Assembly (NCBI GenBank): GCA_022360175.1
Contig: JAKSDI010000136.1
Coordinates: 1-43,358, forward strand
Length of the DNA stretch: 43,358 nt
Source: Chitinophagales bacterium
Lineage (GTDB): Bacteria; Bacteroidota; Bacteroidia; Chitinophagales; Saprospiraceae
Reading direction: 5' to 3'
Under the pieces are notes generated by a model. The model was not told the origin of the DNA. It saw only the letters and a program-made list of their open reading frames with translations, and searched no databases. Position 1 is the first letter of the stretch. Every line of letters begins with the position of its first letter. The translations under genes and the position numbers were made by a program. Below, piece after piece: positions 26,310 through 33,858 of the stretch.

Positions 26310-26771
26310 ATGAATAAAAACACCCTACAATACACCTGCCTCCGGTTTGATCAATTATCGCTACAACAACTATATGACCTACTACATCTGCGGCAAGTTG
26401 TTTTTGTTGTTGAGCAGGATTGCCCTTATATAGATGCTGACGGGAAAGACCCGCACTGTTACCATTTAATGGGATATGACTCCAAAGGAGTATTGCAGGC
26501 ATACACCAGACTGGTTCCCAAAGGGATTTCATACCCTGATTATGTTTCTATCGGAAGGGTGGTGGTAAGCCAGGCTGCTAGAGGAGGCGGACAAGGAAAA
26601 ATACTCATGCAGGAAAGTCTGGATTGGGCCAGTAAACTCTTTCCTGATACACTACTAAAGATATCTGCTCAATGCTATTTGCTTCAGTTTTATACCGACC
26701 TTGGTTTTCAGGCTGTAGGAGAAGAATATCTTGAAGACAATATCCCTCATATTGCAATGATTAAGAAGTAG
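26310..26771 (+). CDS. ElaA-type GNAT acetyltransferase
   Basis: A 153-residue GNAT-fold N-acetyltransferase. The N-terminal part (LYDLLHLRQVVFVVEQDCPYIDADGKDPHCYHL) is characteristic of the ElaA subgroup, and the acetyl-CoA-binding loop is in IGRVVVSQAARGGGQGKILM. The C-terminal FYTDLGFQAVGEEYLEDNIPHIAM completes the fold. The substrate of ElaA proteins is not established. It starts 22 bases after the PIN-like gene, so it may be transcribed with the toxin-antitoxin-like pair, although GNAT proteins of toxin type look different (short, paired with RHH antitoxins). Its 3' end overlaps the convergent glycosyltransferase gene by 11 bases. Confidence 0.9.
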   Translation: MNKNTLQYTCLRFDQLSLQQLYDLLHLRQVVFVVEQDCPYIDADGKDPHCYHLMGYDSKGVLQAYTRLVPKGISYPDYVSIGRVVVSQAARGGGQGKILMQESLDWASKLFPDTLLKISAQCYLLQFYTDLGFQAVGEEYLEDNIPHIAMIKK

Positions 26772-28728
26772 ATGACCTTCCTAATTGTTTATACCCTTTC
26801 CAAATGATTTCTACATCTTTGCTAATGTTGTAATCTTTGGCATACAAGAAGTTGAGCCGCTGTAGAGTAGGATGATCCAGCTGCCTTTCGGCAAATGCAT
26901 CCTGAGGCCCCAATACCCCTTGCCGAATAGAAGGGAGATTATCTTTGGAAGAATCAACTTTAGCATAGCCTACCCAGCTACTTTTGGCAAATAAGACTTT
27001 CCAAATGTTACTTAATAAACCCTTTCCATTGCGAATTAATAACAATTGTATGGGCAAGGTGATCAATAGTACAAAAGCCAAAAAGATATCTAATAAGCGT
27101 TTATTTCTACGATTGGTGTAATGAGCTATTAGAAACTGAATCTCAATAGTATATAATTCTCCAGCACTATTTTTTGAGCTACTCCCAATAATACTAAGGC
27201 TTTCCTGAGGTACTATTTTGTAATCAATAACAGGGCCCAGTTTTGACATCCAGCGCATAATATCCTGAGCACTTACATTCTCTGAACAGAAGATTACTTC
27301 CTCTACCTTATAAATTTGTACCACCTCTTCCAGTTGCTGCAAGGCGCTTAAATAAACCCTCGTATCTGCTTCCATCGTAGGTGCCACCGTACCTATCAAA
27401 TTCTTATTTACCTGGGCTCTTTGGAGTAATCCCTGTACTCGCTGGCTTTCTTCAATATCACCAACAATAACCAGATTCTTCACTTTATTACTTCCTAAAT
27501 TGAAATTACGATGACGTATAAAATGAAGTGTAAAGCGCAAAAGTACGGTACTCAATGCAGCCCATACTGCTCCCATCAGGATAATAGCTCGAGAAGAACG
27601 ATATTCTAAATCCAGAAATCCATATACTGCTGCCAATAAAACAGTCCCAGCTAATAAGCCTCTTACCAGGCGACGGAGATTCTCCTTGTCATCATAGCCC
27701 CCGCTAAAATAAATACCCGCCAGCCAAATAGCTGTATAAAGAGGTACATTAAAATAAAGGAAAGATACATCGTAATAGTCTGGATCTTTAAAATGATAGG
27801 ACGCCCAAAAGTTTTTCAAAAAGATCAAACCACCAACGATCAATAAGGCATCGAGAAATGGTAAGTATATCTTTCGAAAAGCATTTTTCAGAACGGTTAA
27901 CATAGCTCTGAAATAAATAGCTCCCTGCAACATCAACACAAATAACCTGGCCTGTTCTCCTTTGAAGTGTTTTTTGGCAAAAATGATCATGGCAGTATAA
28001 AATGCCTTGACATAATTCAGGCTACCCTTTTTAGTACTTTCTCCTTTATAATGAATAATAGTTGTTTCCGGGAAGTAATAGTTTTTGTATCCCGCCTGTA
28101 TAATCCGATAAGATAAATCAATATCCTCTCCATACATAAAGAAGGCTTCATCCAGCAAACCTGCTTTGTCTAATGCCTCTCGCCGCATCAACATAAAAGC
28201 TCCGGCGAGTACTTCTATTTCATTCGTCTCCATTTCATCCAGGTATCCTAAATGATAATGATTAAACAAACGAGATTTAGGAAATATCCGAGACAGGCCA
28301 AAAGTCTTACAAAACGCAGCCCAGGGAGAAGGGAAACCACGCTTAGATTCTGGTAGAAAAGCTCCCGAACCATCAATCATCCGTACTCCCAATGCACCTG
28401 CTTCTGGATGAGCATCCATGAAGTGGATACATTTTTCAAAAGTATCTTCCTCTACAACTGTATCCGGATTGAGCAATAATACGTACTCTCCTGTCGAAAT
28501 ACGTATAGCCTGATTATTAGCAATAGAGAAACCCGGATTATGTTTATTCTTAATCAGCCTGACCTCTGGAAATTTTTCCTCTACCATAGGTACAGATTCG
28601 TCTACTGAGTTGTTATCTACCACAAAGACCTCTACTGCCAGGCCTTCTGCAGCTCGTCTGACAGAAAGTAGAGCCTGTTCCAGGAAATACTTAACGTTGT
28701 AGTTTACTATGATAACGGAGAGCTTCAT
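26761..28728 (-). CDS. Glycosyltransferase family 2 fused to a degenerate sugar-phosphate transferase
   Basis: A 655-residue fusion. Residues 1-230 are a GT2 domain of the rhamnosyltransferase type (LSVIIVNYNVKYFLEQAL, VFVVDNNSVDES, LLLNPDTVVEEDTF, AGAFMLMRREA, FMYGEDIDLSYRI). About five membrane helices follow (250-405), then a CoA_binding_3-like Rossmann segment (NLVIVGDIEESQRVQGLL) and a C-terminal part starting NKRLLDIFLAFVLLITLPIQLLLI. This second half has the layout of WcaJ/undecaprenyl-phosphate glucose phosphotransferases, but the block between the last helix and GYAKVDSSKDNLPSIRQGVLG is very short and lacks the KFRSM-type and LDELPQ-type catalytic segments. Phosphotransferase activity is therefore doubtful, while the GT2 half looks active. 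Likely role: surface polysaccharide or lipid-linked glycan synthesis. Confidence 0.85.
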   Translation of the reverse strand: MKLSVIIVNYNVKYFLEQALLSVRRAAEGLAVEVFVVDNNSVDESVPMVEEKFPEVRLIKNKHNPGFSIANNQAIRISTGEYVLLLNPDTVVEEDTFEKCIHFMDAHPEAGALGVRMIDGSGAFLPESKRGFPSPWAAFCKTFGLSRIFPKSRLFNHYHLGYLDEMETNEIEVLAGAFMLMRREALDKAGLLDEAFFMYGEDIDLSYRIIQAGYKNYYFPETTIIHYKGESTKKGSLNYVKAFYTAMIIFAKKHFKGEQARLFVLMLQGAIYFRAMLTVLKNAFRKIYLPFLDALLIVGGLIFLKNFWASYHFKDPDYYDVSFLYFNVPLYTAIWLAGIYFSGGYDDKENLRRLVRGLLAGTVLLAAVYGFLDLEYRSSRAIILMGAVWAALSTVLLRFTLHFIRHRNFNLGSNKVKNLVIVGDIEESQRVQGLLQRAQVNKNLIGTVAPTMEADTRVYLSALQQLEEVVQIYKVEEVIFCSENVSAQDIMRWMSKLGPVIDYKIVPQESLSIIGSSSKNSAGELYTIEIQFLIAHYTNRRNKRLLDIFLAFVLLITLPIQLLLIRNGKGLLSNIWKVLFAKSSWVGYAKVDSSKDNLPSIRQGVLGPQDAFAERQLDHPTLQRLNFLYAKDYNISKDVEIIWKGYKQLGRSSTS

Positions 28729-28737
28729 AAAGGGAGT

Positions 28738-29346
28738 TTAATCCTTTTTATATGGCATGCGAGTCGCAATAGACCGCCCCAATGTCAATTCATCTGCATA
28801 TTCCAATTCTCCACCGAAGGAAATACCTCGAGCAATAGTGCTTATACTAGCCGCTGTATTCTTCAGTTTCTTTGCAATATAAAAGATGGTTGTATCTCCT
28901 TCAATGGTTGGGCTAATAGCCATAATAATTTCCTTGACGGTTCCTTTTTCTATACGATCAGCTAGTGAATCTATATTCAACTCAGAAGGCCCAATCCCTT
29001 CAATAGGGGAAATCACTCCGCCTAGCACATGATAAAGTCCTCTATATTGCCCTGTACTCTCAATAGCCATAATATCACGGATGGACTCTACCACACAAAT
29101 GGTGGTATGATCACGCTGCTGATCCATACAAATAGCACAAACCTGTTGATCGGAAATATTGTGGCAACGCTCACACTCTTTAATGCCTTTACGCATTTTA
29201 AGAATAGCTTCAGCAAATTGCTCTGTATGCTCTACGGGTTGCTGAGTAAGATGCAATACCAATCGCAGGGCTGTCTTTTTACCAATACCAGGCAAACTGG
29301 CAAAAGCTTGTACTGCTTCTTCTATTAGCTTAGATGAAAAATTCAT
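28738..29346 (-). CDS. recR: Recombination mediator protein
   Basis: Works with RecF and RecO to load RecA at gaps in damaged DNA. The 202-residue protein has the helix-hairpin-helix [16 protein letters not shown], the four-cysteine zinc finger [16 protein letters not shown] and the Toprim domain ([20 protein letters not shown], then [19 protein letters not shown]). Length and order match RecR throughout. An exact TAATTTTG promoter element lies just upstream of the ATG at 29346. The glycosyltransferase fusion gene starts 9 bases downstream on the same strand and is likely co-transcribed. Confidence 0.97.
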   Translation of the reverse strand: MNFSSKLIEEAVQAFASLPGIGKKTALRLVLHLTQQPVEHTEQFAEAILKMRKGIKECERCHNISDQQVCAICMDQQRDHTTICVVESIRDIMAIESTGQYRGLYHVLGGVISPIEGIGPSELNIDSLADRIEKGTVKEIIMAISPTIEGDTTIFYIAKKLKNTAASISTIARGISFGGELEYADELTLGRSIATRMPYKKD

Positions 29347-29351
29347 GACCG

Positions 29352-29359
29352 CAAAATTA
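29352..29359 (-). promoter_or_regulatory. TAnnTTTG -7 element for recR
   Basis: On the minus strand, TAATTTTG lies 5 bases before the recR ATG, followed by CGGTC. This predicts a transcript that is almost leaderless. A TTTTG lies further upstream, but at a spacing longer than the usual 19-21 bases. Confidence 0.5.
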
Positions 29360-29505
29360 GCAAACTTCCCAACCTTACGAGGATCAAAATGTTGAAAAAG
29401 AGCTTTTATTACGCTAATTCCCTACTATAGGTTGGGGAAAACAAGCAAAAGCTGTTTATTTGCAGAACAAATAGAGTACTAAACCTAAAGCAAAATTCTA
29501 TTACT

Positions 29506-30828
29506 ATGGCAGAAGTCATACGCATGCCCCGCATGAGTGATACAATGGAGGAGGGCAATATCGTAAGCTGGCTGAAAGAAGAAGGTGAAGAAGTGGAAGC
29601 AGGAGAAACCCTTGCGGAAGTGGAAACCGATAAAGCTACGATGGAATTGGATAGCTATTTTGATGGCGTTTTATTACATATTGCGGTAAAAGAAGGCCCT
29701 GTACCAATCAATGGTGTTATTGCTGTTATAGGAGATGAAGGCGAAGACTGGGAAGCCGCAGTTAAGGAAGCGGAAGCAGATAGCGATAATAGTGGCAGTT
29801 CAGAAGATGCAACTGAAGAAAGCAATGATCAAGAACAAGATGCCGCAACTGAAGAAAAAGTAGCTGCTACTTCAGCAAGCCAGGATGAAGACGCTCGTGT
29901 TAAGGCATCTCCATTAGCTCGTAGCATGGCCAAAGAAGCAGGCATCAACATAAGTGCGATACAAGGCAGTGGCGATAGTGGCCGTATTGTAAAGCGCGAT
30001 GTAGAAGCACATATTGAAAAGCAGCAGTCTGCGCCACAAGCAGCACCGGCTCCAGCACCAAGTGCCCCTGTTGCGGCTCCACCTGCAAAAGAAGCTCCAA
30101 AAGAAGAGGCTCCTGCTGTTACACCATTTACATTCTCTGGTGGTGGCGACAACTACGAAGAGAAGCCTGTTTCTCAGATGCGCAAGGTAATTGCACGTCG
30201 CCTGGGTGAAAGTAAATTCACAGCACCACACTTCTATTTAACGGTAGAAATTAATATGGATAAAGCCATACAAATTAGAACCCGTTTAAAAGAAGTTGCT
30301 CCTACTAAAATATCATTCAACGATCTAGTCGTAAAAGCAGCAGCAGTAGCATTGCGCCAACATCCTGCGGTTAACTCTTCCTGGATGGGAGATTCAATTC
30401 GTTACAATAAAGATGTGAATATCGGTGTAGCTGTAGCAGTTGAAGATGGCTTACTAGTTCCTGTTGTTCGTTATGCAGATATGAAGACGCTATCTCAAAT
30501 CAATGTAGAAGTACGAGAGATGGCCGGACTAGCAAAAAATCGTCGTCTGCAGCCAGAGCAAATGCAAGGAAATACCTTTACCATCTCCAATCTGGGAATG
30601 TTTGGTATTGAAGAGTTTACCGCTATCATCAACCCGCCAGATTCATGCATTTTGGCAGTAGGTTCTATCATTGAAAAACCTATTGTAAAAGATGGAGCAT
30701 TGGCAATCGGTAATATGATGAAAGTAACCCTTTCTTGTGATCATCGTACCGTAGATGGTGCTACTGGAGCACAATTCCTACAAACATTAAAAAATATACT
30801 AGAAGATCCTATCAGATTACTGGTATAA
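29506..30828 (+). CDS. Pyruvate dehydrogenase complex dihydrolipoamide acetyltransferase (E2)
   Basis: E2 core of a 2-oxo acid dehydrogenase complex; transfers acetyl groups from the lipoyl arm to CoA. The 440-residue protein has one lipoyl domain (1-80, K43 in VETDKATME carries lipoate), an acidic then Ala/Pro-rich linker, the E3-binding domain (about 130-167, ASPLARSMAKEAGINISAIQGSG) and the catalytic domain (about 215-440) with H413 and D417 in CDHRTVDGATG. The sequence RMPRMSDTMEEGNIVSWL fits pyruvate rather than 2-oxoglutarate E2. Many relatives carry two lipoyl domains; this one has one. E1 and E3 genes are not in the window. A strong terminator follows. Confidence 0.93.
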   Translation: MAEVIRMPRMSDTMEEGNIVSWLKEEGEEVEAGETLAEVETDKATMELDSYFDGVLLHIAVKEGPVPINGVIAVIGDEGEDWEAAVKEAEADSDNSGSSEDATEESNDQEQDAATEEKVAATSASQDEDARVKASPLARSMAKEAGINISAIQGSGDSGRIVKRDVEAHIEKQQSAPQAAPAPAPSAPVAAPPAKEAPKEEAPAVTPFTFSGGGDNYEEKPVSQMRKVIARRLGESKFTAPHFYLTVEINMDKAIQIRTRLKEVAPTKISFNDLVVKAAAVALRQHPAVNSSWMGDSIRYNKDVNIGVAVAVEDGLLVPVVRYADMKTLSQINVEVREMAGLAKNRRLQPEQMQGNTFTISNLGMFGIEEFTAIINPPDSCILAVGSIIEKPIVKDGALAIGNMMKVTLSCDHRTVDGATGAQFLQTLKNILEDPIRLLV

Positions 30829-30873
30829 GATAAAAAGCTTGGATTTTTTCTCAAGTGCTAAAATAAAATTATG

Positions 30874-30909
30874 AAAGCAGGGAGTCAGTCAACTCTCTGC
30901 TTTTTTTTA
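30874..30909 (+). terminator. Intrinsic terminator after the E2 gene
   Basis: AGCAGGGAGT (30876-30885) pairs with ACTCTCTGCT (30892-30901) with one G-U pair, and the stem runs straight into a run of nine T residues (30901-30909). Flanking A residues extend the stem. Confidence 0.92.
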
Positions 30910-31066
30910 TGTTACCTAGATATTATTAAAAATTCGTGGTAATCTTTATCAAAAGCTGGCAGTCAAGGATCAAAAAACAAACAGCTTATCACAAGCTACT
31001 GACAATCAAAATTTTACTTGAAACCACCACGAAATATTGTACTATTGAAGTATTTAATAATTTTTT

Positions 31067-31423
31067 ATGAAGACAGTTGTTCTTGGTGCGTCTAACAATC
31101 CTATCCGTTATTCTTATACCGCGGTACATCAACTCTTAAATCGAGGGCATGACGTTATTCCTGTTGGAATCAAAAAAGGAGACATAGCAGGAATCCCGAT
31201 CCAAAATGGCATGCCAGAAATCGAAGATGTACATACCATTACACTCTATCTTAACCCAAAACGACAAGAACAGTACTATGATTATATTTTAGGGCTGAAC
31301 CCCAAGCGCATCATTTTTAATCCCGGTACAGAAAACCCTGCTCTGATACAACTTGCCCAAACGAAAAATATTGAAACAGAAATAGCCTGCACGCTGGTGA
31401 TGTTATCAGTGGGGAGTTATTAG
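31067..31423 (+). CDS. CoA-binding domain protein (YccU-like)
   Basis: A 118-residue single-domain Rossmann protein of the small CoA-binding family. The N-terminus KTVVLGASNNPIRYSYTAVHQLLNRGHDVIPVG has the glycine-rich nucleotide loop, and YDYILGLNPKRIIFNPGTENPALIQLA is the conserved second half. The family is thought to bind CoA or a related nucleotide; the physiological role is not known. It stands alone between the E2 terminator and a repeat-rich non-coding stretch, so it is probably monocistronic. Confidence 0.9.
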   Translation: MKTVVLGASNNPIRYSYTAVHQLLNRGHDVIPVGIKKGDIAGIPIQNGMPEIEDVHTITLYLNPKRQEQYYDYILGLNPKRIIFNPGTENPALIQLAQTKNIETEIACTLVMLSVGSY

Positions 31424-31803
31424 AGGGCTAGATTGTGAGGTGGTGATATGGTGATATGGTGAAGAATCGCGATTTATCGCATATCATGATGGTAAGATGA
31501 GGTTTAGGTGGTTTAATATGGTTTAGAAATGTTTAGAAGAAGGATGGAGAGATGTTATTTGAAGTGGTATCCAAATCAGACTATTCGTTTTTTAACAAAA
31601 GAGCCATAAGGGACTTTTCATTTAAACCAAGATACTGTCCTTAGAAAACCTCCCGTTTCCGACTTCCGACCTACTAAGTATCGAATGAAGATTAGAGACT
31701 TCAGCATAATCCTTTCAATAAACTTCAGACTTTTCCGAAGTTTTCACCTGTCATTTCAGTGTCAACAAAGTATTAAGTACTGCTTTATGATACAGTTTCA
31801 GAC
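31424..31803. other. Non-coding stretch with short degenerate repeats
   Basis: No gene is supported. The first part holds near-tandem units: GGTGATAT twice followed by GGTGA (about 31441-31462), and several GGTTTA/GTTTAG units (about 31500-31538). A palindrome AATCGCGATT lies at 31465-31474. An 82-codon frame from 31685 has no recognisable protein character and runs into the heptamer repeats. Confidence 0.5.
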
Positions 31804-31967
31804 CCTACTGTCTACTGAACACTGCGAACTGAATACCATAATTAAAAAATTGGAATATCGAGCACTGAACACTAGAGTACTGTATCACTGCCCACTGATT
31901 ACTGATTACTGTCCACTGATTACTGCCCACTGATTACTGTCCACTGATTACTGAGTACTGATCACTG
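31804..31967. repeat. Heptanucleotide tandem repeat tract, unit NNNACTG
   Basis: Twelve 7-base units NNNACTG run in perfect register from 31884 to 31967; the variable triplets are mostly ATT, alternating with CCC or TCC (ATTACTG, CCCACTG, TCCACTG). A shorter block of four units (CCTACTG, TCTACTG, AACACTG, CGAACTG) lies at 31804-31831, with decayed units between. The tract ends 10 bases past the stop codon of the NqrM-like gene on the minus strand. It is not a CRISPR array because the units are contiguous and only 7 bases long. Confidence 0.85.
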
Positions 31968-31976
31968 AAAAACTGT

Positions 31977-32186
31977 CTACGCCTTCCCTACCTCAGGCAT
32001 CTTACATTCTTCATCAGGCTTTTTGCCACATACGGTACATTCTCCTACCTGGCTCTTAAGCATTGGATTATTGGTTGCACAAGTACCACGAAATTCATTG
32101 CCTGTTACAAGGTGGCGAATATTGATCAAAAGGAAAGAAATGCCGAAAACGCCAAAAATGATGGCGAGAGTATATATGAATTCCAT
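31977..32186 (-). CDS. Small Cys-rich membrane protein, NqrM-like
   Basis: A 69-residue protein with one N-terminal membrane helix (about 4-23, IYTLAIIFGVFGISFLLINI) and a C-terminal domain with four cysteines: C36 in RGTCAT, C50 and C53 in GECTVCG, and C61 in EECKMPE. This resembles the small Bacteroidota membrane proteins related to NqrM, which matures the iron site of the Na+-translocating NADH:quinone reductase. No nqr gene is in the window, so the role is inferred only from the helix and cysteine pattern. The N-terminus is best read as the membrane anchor, with the cysteines binding a metal. The repeat tract lies directly downstream. Confidence 0.75.
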   Translation of the reverse strand: MEFIYTLAIIFGVFGISFLLINIRHLVTGNEFRGTCATNNPMLKSQVGECTVCGKKPDEECKMPEVGKA

Positions 32187-32320
32187 AATTAGTAGTTCAA
32201 ATTATCTGCTGTACGTACTGTGATTAAAACACTTAAAAAAAGGCTTAGTTCGTTGTTCTATCTCTTGTTTACAGCATTAATTATCTAACTTTACATCAAA
32301 TTGACCGCAAAGATAATACC

Positions 32321-33094
32321 ATGCAGCATAAACTTGATGCTTTTGCCCGTTTATTAACGATTATGGATGAATTACGGGAGCAATGCCCCTGGGATCGAAA
32401 GCAAACATTTCAAAGCCTTCGCAATCTCACTATAGAAGAGACCTATGAGTTGGCAGATGCCATATTAGACGAGAACCTTGAAGAAATCAAAGAAGAATTA
32501 GGTGATTTAATGCTACACATGGTTTTTTATGCCAAAATAGCAGATGAAAAAGGAGCTTTTGATATTGCCGATGCACTCCATACTGTTTGCGATAAGCTTA
32601 TCAAACGCCATCCTCATATCTATGGAGATGTTGAAGCTAATGATGAAGAAACTGTCAAGAAAAATTGGGAGCAACTAAAACTAAAAGAGGGCAAAAAATC
32701 TGTTCTGCAAGGTGTACCCAAATCATTACCTGCTATGGTAAAGGCATACAGAATGCAAGAAAAGACCAAACAAGTAGGTTTTGAATGGGAAAATAGTGAA
32801 CAGGTCTGGGAAAAAGTAGAAGAAGAACTTAAAGAATACAAAGAGGCTGTTAATGAACACGCATCCAAGGAAAAGCAGGAAGAAGAATTTGGCGACGTCC
32901 TATTCTCTTTGATCAACTATGCTCGTTTCCAGGGGATTGATCCTGAGACGGCACTAGAGCGTATTAATCAAAAATTTAAGCGCAGATTTGAATACATTGA
33001 AGCCAATGCAGAAAAGTCATTAACCGAAATGAGCCTTGCAGAAATGGATGTTCTGTGGGAAGAAGCCAAGAAAAAAGCTAATTCCATTCCATAG
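32321..33094 (+). CDS. mazG: Nucleoside triphosphate pyrophosphohydrolase MazG
   Basis: House-cleaning enzyme that hydrolyses NTPs and dNTPs to monophosphates and pyrophosphate. The 257-residue protein has two MazG domains. The first contains LREQCPWDRKQTFQSLRNLTIEETYELADAI and EEIKEELGDLMLHMVF; the second EEELKEYKEA and EEEFGDVLFSLINYAR, giving the metal-binding ExxE...ExxD pattern twice. The length matches standard bacterial MazG. A TAACTTTA stretch at 32286-32293 may be its promoter, an imperfect match to TAnnTTTG. Confidence 0.95.
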   Translation: MQHKLDAFARLLTIMDELREQCPWDRKQTFQSLRNLTIEETYELADAILDENLEEIKEELGDLMLHMVFYAKIADEKGAFDIADALHTVCDKLIKRHPHIYGDVEANDEETVKKNWEQLKLKEGKKSVLQGVPKSLPAMVKAYRMQEKTKQVGFEWENSEQVWEKVEEELKEYKEAVNEHASKEKQEEEFGDVLFSLINYARFQGIDPETALERINQKFKRRFEYIEANAEKSLTEMSLAEMDVLWEEAKKKANSIP

Positions 33095-33109
33095 TAAGCG
33101 CATTTTTGC

Positions 33110-33117
33110 TAGCTTTG
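33110..33117 (+). promoter_or_regulatory. TAnnTTTG-like element between mazG and the nuclease-family gene
   Basis: TAGCTTTG matches the Bacteroidota -7 consensus exactly. It is 142 bases before the next start codon (33260), so it would give a long leader; no matching -33 TTTG was found at the right distance. Confidence 0.3.
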
Positions 33118-33259
33118 CGCTCCTGTATATAAGCTAGTTGATTGTTAAAAAGAGGAGCATCCTCATTGAGACTAAACTACGCTTAATTAGTACTTGTTAC
33201 GTTCATAGTACTAATACAAAATATAGAGTTATAGAACTGATTTAGCCGGAAAAATCTAT

Positions 33260-33853
33260 ATGAGAAAGATAGAATTAGATATAGTTGCGTTGTCACATAG
33301 TGTTACTCAATCTCATAATTACGCAGTAGTACTGGGAGAAAGAGGCGGGTCGCGCCGACTTCCTATTGTAATAGGCAGCTTCGAAGCACAGGCTATAGCA
33401 GTAGCGATGGAGCGTATGACTCCCAATCGCCCTTTAACACATGACCTATTCAAGAATGCCCTCGAAACATTTAATATAGAACTAAAAGAAGTCATCATCA
33501 GCAATCTGTTGGATGGTATTTTTTATGCTCGTCTGGTATGTATCAAGGATGGTGGTGAAGTGATTGAAATTGATTCCCGCACCTCTGATGCGCTGGCAAT
33601 GGCTGTCCGCTTTAATTGTCCTATCTATACTTTCGAATTCATACTAGATGCTGCCGGTGTAGTATTGGAAGATTCGGAAGCAGAGACCCAGGAGACAGAG
33701 GAAGCTTCTATTGGTGAAGAGAGAAAAAGAGCACTTTCATCTTACTCTATCGATGCCTTAAATAAATTGTTAGAGGAAGTCCTCACTGAAGAAAATTACG
33801 AGAGAGCTGCTGAAATTAGAGATGAAATTAAACGACGCCAGGAAAAGTCGTAA
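33260..33853 (+). CDS. Bifunctional nuclease family protein (DUF151) with UVR motif
   Basis: A 197-residue protein. The N-terminal two thirds (about 1-135) are a DUF151 domain (VVLGERGGSRRLPIVIGSFEAQAIAVAMERMTPNRPLTHDLF; later SRTSDALAMAVRFNCPIYT), the family described as bifunctional nuclease. An acidic linker follows (EDSEAETQETEEASIGEE), and the C-terminus is a UVR-like helix pair (LLEEVLTEENYERAAEIRDEIKRRQEK), the UvrB/UvrC interaction motif. This domain pair is common in Bacteroidota and suggests a link to DNA repair, though the biochemical function is not settled. It is convergent with the endonuclease gene, whose stop is only 5 bases away. Confidence 0.92.
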   Translation: MRKIELDIVALSHSVTQSHNYAVVLGERGGSRRLPIVIGSFEAQAIAVAMERMTPNRPLTHDLFKNALETFNIELKEVIISNLLDGIFYARLVCIKDGGEVIEIDSRTSDALAMAVRFNCPIYTFEFILDAAGVVLEDSEAETQETEEASIGEERKRALSSYSIDALNKLLEEVLTEENYERAAEIRDEIKRRQEKS

Positions 33854-33858
33854 GCAAT

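Noticed and set aside
30933-31033. 8-bp inverted repeat (TTCGTGGT/ACCACGAA) flanking the gap before the CoA-binding gene
   Set aside because: Short arms 85 bases apart in A/T-rich DNA; expected by chance.
31685-31933. 82-codon plus-strand frame
   Set aside because: It reads through the heptanucleotide repeats and has no recognisable features; probably chance.
31804-31967. CRISPR-like array
   Set aside because: Units are 7 bases, contiguous and without spacers, and no cas gene is present.
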